A stretch of 64,000 bases of DNA from Andrena cerasifolii (Eukaryota; Arthropoda; Insecta; Hymenoptera; Andrenidae), in contig NC_135127.1 of the NCBI RefSeq assembly GCF_050908995.1, forward strand, positions 13,224,001 to 13,288,000, read 5' to 3'. The position numbers were made by a program, and so were the translations under genes. Of this stretch, positions 14,401 through 24,195 are shown in pieces. The notes under the pieces are model-generated. The model had not been told where the DNA came from. It did no database searches and saw nothing but the letters and a program-made list of their open reading frames with translations. Positions within the stretch are counted from its first letter, which is position 1. Each line of letters begins with the position of its first letter.

Positions 14401-17400
14401 CACGGGCAGAGAAATTGCGGGGCATAGAATTGGGCCTAGGTACCTATGCAGAAGCTACCCTCGCAGATCTGAAACTGAGATTTTAATTATTGTTAAAGAA
14501 AAGTACCTTCATTTCTATCGAGTATATTTTATTTCTTCTTACTGTTTTACAACGTTTCTTAATGGGTTGTTTAAATAGTGAGTAGTGTCACTAATATTAC
14601 TTTATAATTTCTGTAGGATTTTGCTTTCTAAGCTTAAAACGAAAGAATGGGATGCATACTGCGTTTAATTAATTATTTCCGCATAACTAGGCCCAGTTGT
14701 GCCGCTCGAAAGAGGGGGGGGGGGGCTAAGAATTTCTGATGCCCTATCGAGGATTCTCCTGGAGGATTCGTTTGCTTTGCTCTTCAGGCTCGGTGGAAGC
14801 ATTCCGTCTCGGCTTGACAGACATTTGCGTTGAGATTTCCCAACTTTTACCGTGAAAATAGCCCTTGACACTTGGCCACTCGTGTGGCCATCTTCGGACT
14901 AACGGTCGCGTGCGTTAGAATTCCTCGATTTTCATCGGCAGAAGCGCGCTCGTCTCTCGCTGGTTCGCCCAAGGCGGAATAAACGATAGCAAGATAGGCC
15001 GAGGGCTCTTAGCCGAGGCTGGTTAAGCGAAAAGGAGGCCGTCAATTGCCGGACAAAGTATCATTGCGCGAGGGAGCCAGACGAGCATCGTCCATTTAGA
15101 GAGCAGGAAACAATCTGTTTCAATGCGACTGCTCGCAAACATGACCGCGCGCCCGTACGAGAATTGACGACTCGATTGCATCCACTCGAAAGTTCCGCCC
15201 AAGCTCCTCCTAACTGAAAACTCAACCGAACGCGGCCGATGCGCGAGTAGAACGTAACCGAGCGCAACAGACGCGAAATCACGCCGAGTCGCGGGCGCTT
15301 TGCCCTCGGTGGCCCGGCGGTTATTAATTGGCGCGCCGCGAGCCAGCCACGCTTCCATTCCAGTTAAATCATAATTACTTGGTCGCGTAGTAAGTATCGC
15401 GCGTAGTCGCGGCGGGCGCCCACGTAGGCGCCGTTTATGCTTCGCCTGGGAGCTTTCGAGTCGGCCCCGCGAGCGTGGCAACCTGTGCTCGGGCTGACAG
15501 GCTTGCTTCTCGACAAGCGTATCCCATAGGCAATGCGTCCCACGCGCCAACACCGATACGGGAGCGTGGCTCGCTTCGAATCTCAAATACTTTCCAAGTA
15601 AACATCGAGGAAAGGTTCCACTCGAGGAACTTTAGCCGTTCAGAAACATGCATCATTTCGATCGTTCCTCAGGGATAATCTCTACCGACTGACTCTGACT
15701 TCGCTGGCGCAACTGGAGCACGCCAGCTGGACCGCGCCGGAGGACAAGTCCACCACCTGCCAGAACAAGGGCCAGAGCGCTGACGATTGTCGAAACTACG
15801 TGAAAGTGCTCCTCAGCAATGGCAAGAGCTTGTTCACCTGCGGCACGTACGCGTTCAGCCCCTGGTGCACCTGGAGAGAGGTAGGTCTGACTGCTTCTTG
15901 AGGTAGTTGTTTAAAGCCGGCACCATCGTTTCGCACTGCTGTTTCGCAGATCGAGAACATCAGCAGCATTACCAGCGGCATGTCGGGCGTAGCGATGTGC
16001 CCTTACTCCCCACACGCGAACGTCACAGCGCTTTTGGCCAGGGGCCCAACTGGGGGACTTTTTGCTGGAGCGCCGACCGACTTCTCTGGCGTTGATCCTG
16101 CGATCTGTAGGATGCTGGCTTCTCCGAGCCTTCGGACGCATCAGTACGATTCTAGGTAACGTCGGCCAGATTCAGGGACTCGCTTAGAATCGGGGGGAGA
16201 TTGGACGAGGCTGATTTGTATTATCCGCAGGTGGTTGAACGATCCACAGTTCGTGGGGAGCTTCGAGACTGAGGACCACGTGTACTTTCTGTTTCGTGAG
16301 TCTGCTGTGGAGTACATCAATTGTGGCAAGGTAAGAAGGGGTTAGTCTGAGGAGCTAAGTCCTGTGTCTGAATGGTGACGGTCTGGTCTCGATTGTTTTA
16401 TGATAACCAACTTGGTTTGTTTCCTTCAGAAAGTATATTCGAGGATAGCCAGGGTCTGCAAGAACGACCGAGGCGGGCAGATCATGATGAAGGACGTTTG
16501 GACGACGTTCAGCAAGGCTCGTTTAAACTGCTCCCTTCCTGGAGAGTTTCCATTCTACTTCGACGAGATTCAGGGCGCGGTGTACCACCCTGACAAGGGC
16601 ATCGTTTACGCGACTTTCACGACGCCCATGTAAGTCGTCCTATGTATACACTGATAGGAGGAAATACTTGCCAAAAGTCTCACAATAGTTTACGATCTTT
16701 TATGCCTGCCCTCCGTCCACGAAGGAGCTTCTGAAACGGTAGGTGGCGGGCTTACAGAATCCCCAATCCCTGTTTTTTTAGCCTAAATTTTAAAAGTCAT
16801 GGCATAAGAGTTAATATCTTTCTTTAAATGATTTTGGTTATGAATAACCATTATTGTCAACAGAAATATCTTTTGGTCATTAATAAGTTATTAACCAATA
16901 TGAATTACGAGAGTTTTTTTTTTCTTTGGTTACGGTATGAACCATTGAACTATAAAATATATGTTGAAAAGAGATTCCTATACCTATACGTATACCTGTT
17001 TCGTCCTTCCTCCTGACATCCTAATTTCCTAGGACGAAACGCAACGTTCCTTATCGCTCCTTCCGTTCCATCAACCATTCTTCAACCCCCGCCAAAAAAT
17101 CAATGCTCCCATGGGACTCTGAAGCTCGTCTGTTCCCAGAAACGGCATAGCAGGTTCAGCGATCTGCGCGTTCAACATGTCGGCGATCACCGCGAGCTTC
17201 GACGGGCCTTTCAAGCACCAAGAGAACTTTGGCGCCGCTTGGGAGAGGAGGTCCGTCTCTCACCATAATCGCCAAAGATGTGGGTCCTCCTCGAACGTGG
17301 CTCCGCATCAGATCATAGACAACCAGAGGTATCAGCTGATGGACGACGCGGTCCAGGGTATCAGCCTCGAGCCCCTTCACACCTCTATACTGGAGAGATT

Positions 17401-20400
17401 CACTCTGATCGCTCTAGACGTGATCACAACCAAGCTGTACCGCGGCGTCACGGTTTTATACGTTGCTACGGACGTGGGACTGATCAAGAAGATCTCTGTG
17501 CTACCTAGAACCCAGGAGACCTGCATAGTCGAGGTCTGGGGTCCTCTGCCGTCTACCCCCATGACTCTTCAGTTCCTCAAGGACACGCAGAGTCTGTACG
17601 TGGGCATGCAGTCGGGATTAATAAGGTATGGAGGGAAGATGGAACGAAATCGTGGTTACTTGTCAATGACAAGTACATAAATGCTAGTAGTTGTTTTACT
17701 TGTGCAGACTTCCCGCTGCCCAGTGCCATCGACATCGCAGTCGCCAGGCCTGCCTGAACGCCCAGGAGCCCTACTGTGGCTGGAACGAGCATCTAATAAA
17801 GTGTGCTCCTGCTCCGAAGCAGAATCAGCTGGTGAACCACTGGCACCAGGAGGTCACCAAGTGCCCTGTGCTCACGGACCCTGTGGACGGTGGCTGGAGC
17901 TCCTGGAGCACTTGGTCAGCTTGTCAGCACGGAACTGGGGAGCATGGGCACTCGCATACGCACTCCCATTCCGAGCACGCAGAGGTTGGTTCGTTAGTGA
18001 CGTAGACGTAGATTCCCTTCTACGAAGGAAGACGATAGATGATTAACGAATCACTTTTGGTTAGACTACCGATAGCTGCCAGTGCCAGACACGAGAGTGC
18101 AACAACCCTCCACCCCAGCACGGCGGAGCGAGCTGCGTCGGTTCCAAGGTGAAAGTGACGAATTGCACTGTGCACGGGGGCTGGACAGCCTGGTCAGCGT
18201 GGTCCGCCTGCTTCCAAACCTGTGGATTCGCGATGAAGACCAGACGGAGGTCCTGCACTAACCCAGCACCTGCTTTCGGGGGACGAGTCTGCGTAGGCCA
18301 CGATCACGACGATATTGTCTGTATCGATCTGCCGCCTTGCCCTACGCCCGTTAAGGTCGCGCCACCTCCTCAGGGCGGCCAGTGGTCCTCCTGGGGCACC
18401 TGGAACTCCTGCTCTCGACCTTGCAACGGTGGTAAGCGATGCTCATGTTAATCTTACATAGTTCAACGAACAATTCCACAGATCGCCTCCCTGCGCCAGA
18501 AACTTGCACCACTCGATCGACTCGATCACTCAATGACTTTTCGCCCTAGGAATACGTATACGAAGAAGAACTTGCGAAAGCCCCTCCCCCAGAAAGTCTA
18601 TTCCTGTCGATTGCAATGGCTGCGATTTCCAGGTAATCATCACGCCTTATTTTTAACAGTCGCTCGCGCGCTTCTTATTTTCAACACAGGCTTTCAATCC
18701 GTTCCCCCTTTCAGGTGGAGGAGTGCAACACCCATCAATGCGTGGAGACGAAAAGATACTCCGGATGGACACCTTGGCTGGCAGCCAACGCCACGCTTCA
18801 AAGTGGGAACATCGGCTACGTGGAGAAGCGATTTAGATTCAGCTGTCGCGCCCAAACAGACGACCCGTCCAGCGTGAGAGTGCAGCTGGCGAAGGAAGAG
18901 GAGCGCTACTGTAGGAACGATGGTTCTTGTCTAAGAGCGAATCAGAACGGGTACGCGGACCTCTCTGGCATGGAGAGCGGTTGGAGCGAGTGGTCATCCT
19001 GGAGACCCTGCGATCGTCCCTGCGGTGGAGGTTCGCAGCACAGGGTAGGCGACTGGAAAGGGTCATTCCATTCCCTTCCTTTCCTTTCCTTTCCTTTCCT
19101 TTCCTTTCCTTCTTTTTCACCTCGTTTCACACTTCAATCGTCTACTACCCAATAGGTGAGGCAATGCGAATCGCCACCCTGCGAAGGAGGCCTCTCTCAT
19201 CAAACCAGAGTCTGCAACGTGCATCCCTGTCGACCCACGGCACCTGGAAGCAGCGCTGAAGGCCAGTGGTCCTGCTGGACAGACTGGTCCGAGTGCTCGG
19301 CCTCCTGCGGCGTGGGCGTGCGCACCAGGACCAGAGAATGCCTCGGCCCGGAGAGCTGCGAGGGTCCGAGATTAGTCAGGGAGACCTGCGAGATGCCTAG
19401 CTGCGACTCCCTACTTGGCTGGGACTCCTGGTCCAGGTGGACACCCTGCGACGATGACCACCAACAACACCGGAAACGACAGTGCGTTCAGCTGGGAAAT
19501 GGGATGTGTCAGGGAGTGGGTCGAGAGACTCGCGACTGCCTGCCTGACTGCACGGATAACGGTGAGTTCAGCTTGAAATTTTATTCTAAGGTACAAGATT
19601 TCGGGGGACCTTCTAACATGGGAAGATCCCGAAGCCGGAAATTCAAAAAATTCTCAAACTTTGTCCTTCTGATTATAACGCAAATTTTGTTTGTTGCTCA
19701 AATTCACTCTAAGGGGGTGTGAATCGAGGCCTGAAAATCCGGTTATTTTCCGATTTTCTGTAATAACGTAAGTAATCTTTGTTTTGACTTTTTGTTTTTT
19801 CTATCTTTTACAGTTCGCGAGTTATAAGCAAAAATTGGAAAATACTTGGCTGAATTTTTACGAGTTAATTTCACTCCTTTCGAATGAATTTGTGCATATT
19901 CACAAAGTTTCAGAATTTTTTGAATTTCCGGCTTCGGGATCTTCCCTTGTAAGCTAGCTTCCAACCTCCTTTCACGAAACTGCGCAGATGTAAACGCTCT
20001 ACGATCCAGCGTGGAACGGTCCGGCGTGACAGTGGGCGCAGTGGTGGGTAGTTGTATCGTGGGCTTCCTGCTTGGCCTGGCTCTCACAGCGGTGCTGAGC
20101 TTCTGCTACCTGAAGAAGCGCCAGCAACGAGCTCCAGGTAGCTCTCACTACGTCAGCAAGCAGAACCCTTACGTCACGGTGCCGTTGAAAGAGGTAAGTA
20201 AAATCAGTGGCCACTGAGCGAATTTTTCAGCGGTGATGCGAGAGTCTTGGTTCCACAGGTGAACACGAAACGACAGCCCAGCTTTTCAGGCAGCACGAAC
20301 GGTAATGGCACCCTTCGTGGTAAGAACAACCCGAACGTCAACGGTCTCGGCAGCCCGAAACTCTACCCCAAGAGCCTGGACTACGAGTCCGCCACATTGA

Positions 20401-20462
20401 AGCGGAATAGCCACGGTCAACAGCACATTCGAGTGGACCTGGACCAGGACAAGTACTATTGA
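8434..20462 (+). CDS. Class 5 semaphorin (Sema-5c-like), 14 coding exons
   Basis: Transmembrane guidance protein, 1087 residues in this model. Coding exons: 8434-8527, 12789-12885, 15673-15880, 15950-16155, 16231-16330, 16430-16629, 17140-17625, 17708-17984, 18065-18431, 18550-18632, 18715-19044, 19156-19561, 19988-20193, 20259-20462; all junctions are GT-AG and stay in phase. Order of parts: signal peptide (residues 1-21), sema domain (about 45-465, with the hallmark NGIAGSAICAF), PSI cysteine motif with QEPYCGWNE, about seven thrombospondin type-1 repeats (WSSWSTW, WTAWSAW, WSSWGTW, a degenerate WTPWLAA, WSEWSSW, WSCWTDW, WDSWSRW), one membrane helix (about 964-993) and a tail of roughly 95 residues ending in KYY. 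The TSR block is what defines class 5. The family acts in cell adhesion and axon guidance. Odd points: a histidine-rich insert in TSR1 and foldback elements in two introns. It converges with the decarboxylase gene. Confidence 0.95.
11749..12391. mobile_element. Foldback (long inverted repeat) element in Sema-5c intron 1
   Basis: The two arms are near reverse complements over about 300 bases each. The left arm starts with taatatcctcc at 11749 and carries 'gatccggacaagg'; the right arm carries 'ccttgtccggatc' and ends with ggaggatatta at 12391. The arms meet around 12030-12060, leaving a loop of only some 35 bases. There is no open frame for a transposase. A further inverted pair (gggtgttta near 11670 and taaacaccc near 12643) may mark the true ends of a larger element of about 1 kb. 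Family unknown; a non-autonomous DNA transposon or foldback element is the natural reading. Confidence 0.75.
14165..14193. repeat. (GA)n microsatellite with G run
   Basis: A dinucleotide GA run followed by a short run of G, in intron 2 of the semaphorin gene. Confidence 0.9.
19071..19113. repeat. (TTCCT)n short tandem repeat
   Basis: About eight copies of a 5-base unit in the 111-bp intron between semaphorin exons 11 and 12. It supplies most of that intron's pyrimidine tract. Confidence 0.9.
19612..19955. mobile_element. Foldback element in Sema-5c intron 12
   Basis: The left arm (gggaagatcccgaagccgg, about 19621-19640, then aaattcaaaaaattct) is matched in reverse complement by the right arm (aattttttgaatttccggc, then ttcgggatcttccc, about 19912-19945). 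Weaker matching continues inward. The element fills most of the 426-bp intron between the last TSR exon and the membrane-helix exon, and has no coding capacity. Confidence 0.7.
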
Positions 20463-21393
20463 ACGTACACCGCGCATGACGCACAGAGAAAGAAAGCAGA
20501 CTTTGTCCTCCCGCAGGGCTCGCGATCACGCGTTCCCATCGACCAGCTACGCTCTGGCGCGAAACGGCACCACTGACATTGACGATACTCGCAAACGGTA
20601 GAAGAGTTGCAGTTTCATTCGGGGAGGTCGCTATGAAGGCGATTCAGAAAGGGACGACACTGAGGAACTGGGCAGTGTCTGTTTTGTGACTTTACAGGGA
20701 ATGTGCGAAAGGGGTTGTACGCTGAAATTCGTTGACAGACTGATATCGTTCTACGGACGATGATGATTAAATGCCTCAGAATCGGCAACCCTATCGAAAG
20801 GGAGGAGAGACTTCTCGCAGGGAAGGGTGGATGTAACTTTGTAAATATACGTGGAGAGGTGTACTCGTACAATGCGTCCCTACGCGCGCGCGCGCGCGCG
20901 CATATCGCATGCATGATAACAGAGAGATTCATATTACTCATTTCTCGTTTATTTTAAGGGAAGATGACCTCGAGTTTCATATCGAACGATCTAGTGCCAT
21001 TACGCGGGATCATATCGTGTTCACGAACGCGTCGCGAGTGTGAATGTATATACGTGGGAATGTACGTAGGCGTGAGTGAACGTGCGTGAGATGAGTGTGG
21101 ATTCGAGACGCGCGGAGCGTCGATAACTGTATTACTGGCTCACATTGAGTCGCGGCCATCGAGGAATAGCCAAGAGCGAGGAAGCGATCGTTCGCCTCGT
21201 GGGTCGAATTCGAGGAGAAGAATTAAGTAGAACGACCGATTGTTCGGGAAAGTGTCGACCGAGATCCATCGTCATCGCGCTCTTCCGTGCTCTTCGAGCG
21301 AGGCGACGCATCGCTTGGCTACCATATAACAGCAATAATAACAGCCCATACAGAATATACGCCCATCAAGCGAGTTCTATTCCCTCTGTCCGC
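20463..21393. other. Convergent 3' region between semaphorin and decarboxylase
   Basis: Contains the 3'UTRs of the two tail-to-tail genes. The only obvious landmark is a (CG)n run at 20883-20902. I did not see a clear AATAAA for the plus-strand gene. No other gene is supported here. Confidence 0.5.
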
Positions 21394-23611
21394 CTACAGA
21401 TCGGCAGCCAACTCCTCGATCTTCGTCACAACGTAGTCCATGGAAGCTTGTGTCGGGGGAGGCTGGCAAGTGACCACCATGCGGAAGAAGTTGCCCGTGT
21501 TGTTGTAGGAGAGCGGAGTGTAGCCCACCATCAGCGATCCCTCCACCATCATGCGTTCCTTGATCCTCGCGGTGATCCTGTACAGGCTCTCCCACCAATC
21601 CTTGGTCTCCTTCTGACCGCGCATGCTGGGTGGTATGTACCAGAAGCAAATGTTACAGCTCTCGTAGGTGGGAAGAACCAAGCGGAAACCTCGGCGGAGG
21701 ATCTTTATCTTCTGGAAGAAGTACTCGGCCGCTGACATCGCGATGTCAACGGACTCGCGGAGACCCTTCGTTCCTCGCGCCTTCCACATCAGCCAGAATT
21801 TGGCACCGTCCACCTGGAACGAGAGCGGTTAGATCTTGCATGGTGCAAGTGGCATTTGGTAATCACCTTTCTCCCGCACTGTATGCTCTTGTCGCCCGTG
21901 TCCCAAGCCACGTCGTAGTGTTTGTCTTGCTGGAAAAGGTACCTTGCGCCCGCACAGTTGGCTTCGTGCAGGATATTCTTACCCTTGACCAGGAACAACG
22001 AGCACTGGAACGGGGCGCCGAGCATCTTGTGCGGATTCCACGCCACGGAATTGGAGCTGCAAGGGTGGCATATTGAACCATGCAGTAGATTAATGACCAA
22101 CATTAATTTGCAACATCTAAGCTAATTGAAACTTTACAGAAAATGCGTCAAAGCGAACGCTCCATCGCTTGAAGATTTCAGGAGATATAAATGTGTAATA
22201 ACATTAAGTAAGTAAAGTAATACTCTTCCTCCAAGCATCAGATATGTAATTCTACCAGCGTTAGATACGAAATTCGTTGCGACAACAGTGTCGTAAACTT
22301 AGTACGCGAGAGCAATCGATAAAGCGTGCGTTTCTTTCTACAGAAACGCACGCTAAGCAGTTATGTATAAGATTCTACAGTAGAAGGGGCGGTAGAAATG
22401 TTGGTGGGAGGTCCGGGAAGAATGGGCGCCAATACGTACAGCTCGATTCCCCTCATTCGAGTCCGGTACTTTTCCGAGAGCAACAGCGTGCCACCGAGGC
22501 AGGCCTGGAATATCGAATTACGATGGGATTACAATCCAGAACACCTTCGATTTATCGACTGCTTGTCATACTCGTACGAACGTCAACGTGTAGCCAGAGA
22601 TCCTCCTCTTGGCAGATCGCCGCGATTTCTGGCAGCGGGTCGAACGCTCCTAACACCGTGGTGCCGCACGTAGCGTTCACGAAGAATGGTAAATGGCCCT
22701 GCTTTCTCGCCTCCGCGATGGCAGTCTTCAGGGCCTCGGGTCGCATGCGTCCGAAATCGTCACACTTCACCTGTGAGGACCAGACCAAAGAACATCCTTC
22801 AGATGAGAACCCCTTTTAAAGCCCTCGATCGATCGTCCACAACAATGTTGTGTACCTTGTAGACATGGTCGGTGCCCAAGCCCAGCCAGTGTGCTCCTTT
22901 TGTGATGGAATAATGGCCCGCCTCGCTAGTGAAGCACACAAGAGGTGGAAGGCCAGCGACCCCCTTGGTCTTTACCTCAGGAACCTTTTTGTATCTCGCT
23001 AACACCATGCCGTACATGTTGGACGTGCTTCCACCGGGACAGAGGATACCGTCGCCCTCGGGTAGCTTGGGATACCCAACCAGTTGCAGGGACTTCTCGA
23101 TCACCTGCCTCTCCATTATCGCGAACACGGGAGCTACTTCGTAGGTGTACCTGTAGGATCGTAAAGAACTCGTTCACTCCTGGTCTTCCGAATTTTCCTT
23201 GCCTCCGTGGTGGGGCTTACTGGCTCGTGTTGAAGACATCCGTCAACCAGGAGCCAGCTAAACCGTACTCGTCGATCCCCGCGTACAGCTGATTGTGGAA
23301 ATTGGGACTGAATGTGTTAACGGAGAATCGAATCGTCTGCCTCATAGCCAGCTCGATTGCTTCCTTGGTGGCTGGTTCCTCCTTCAACTCGACGTCCAGT
23401 TGTTTCTGTGCAAGCAGCTTGGAGTTGACGTACGCAGGAATGTTTGGTGAGGCGTCGTTGGGATTCTTACCTGCAGCTCCTCGGGTTGAACGAACCTGAC
23501 GAGAGGCTCGCTGCTCGACCGGTCGAACACCTTTTCCTCCTCTAGGATGCACAACAGCCGTTTCAGCAGCTCGAGCGCCGCGGCCCCCTCTGTCGATGAT
23601 GTCGCGTCCAT
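21394..23611 (-). CDS. PLP-dependent acidic amino acid decarboxylase (black / CSAD type)
   Basis: Group II decarboxylase of 494 residues. Minus-strand exons, 5' to 3': 23611-23471, 23405-23221, 23150-22856, 22770-22582, 22504-22440, 22056-21867, 21813-21394, all in phase. Family features: FxNQL-like 'FHNQLYAG', the substrate-loop region 'YTYEVAPVF', 'CPGGSTSNMYG', 'TSEAGHYSI' with the PLP-stacking histidine, 'HVD' and the PLP lysine in 'WNPHK' at about residue 302. The C-terminal 'FWYIPPSMRG' also fits. Black makes beta-alanine from aspartate for cuticle tanning, while CSAD/GADL1 relatives decarboxylate cysteine sulfinate or aspartate; the sequence alone does not decide the substrate. The motif after HVD reads ACLGG rather than the AAWGG I remember for GAD-like enzymes. 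Start chosen at the first ATG with an in-frame exon; no transit peptide. Confidence 0.9.
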
Positions 23612-24195
23612 AGCGTCTCGCGAACTGCTAAACTCGAGCCGAACCTCCTGGAACGTTCAACTCTCTTCGCCCCACCGTGCCCCGAGATGACTTCTTTCTG
23701 TCGCGTATCCGGTCTTCCGCCGCACGGTTATTGGCTTGCACTCGCTCGCTCGCCGAGTTTACGGGCGATGTGAGAAGGGCGAGCGCGCGATTTCGCCCAG
23801 TAATCAGTGAAGTGCGCCGCGGCGGCTTGGATCGCGAGCAATCGGTCAGACGCAGCGGATCAGGGTCGATGAGTCGCGGAAGCGGCCGATTATGCGGGCG
23901 GAGAGGAAATGCGGGAGATAAGGCTGGCCGAAGAACGCGCTCGACAGACACTCTTGAGCGGAGCTCGCGATAACGACCCATCCGCTCGCTCGTAATATTA
24001 TATTCCACGCTCGGCCATTCCTCTGTCCGCTCCGAAGATGCTAGACCTGTCGGTGGAAAGCGGGTTCAGTGGATACCTGAAATTCGGAATTTTGCTATCT
24101 TCCACTTGAAAATTCGATAAGTCGAAATCCCGAATTTCATATCTCCAACTTCAATCTCGAATCACTGATAATCTGAATTTTGAAAATCCTCAGCG
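23612..24195. other. Upstream region of the decarboxylase
   Basis: Lies between the decarboxylase start and the stop of the next minus-strand gene, so it should hold the decarboxylase promoter. I see no clean TATA/Inr pair. Short repeated words (gaaattcgg, ccgaatttc) occur at 24080-24140. Confidence 0.4.
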
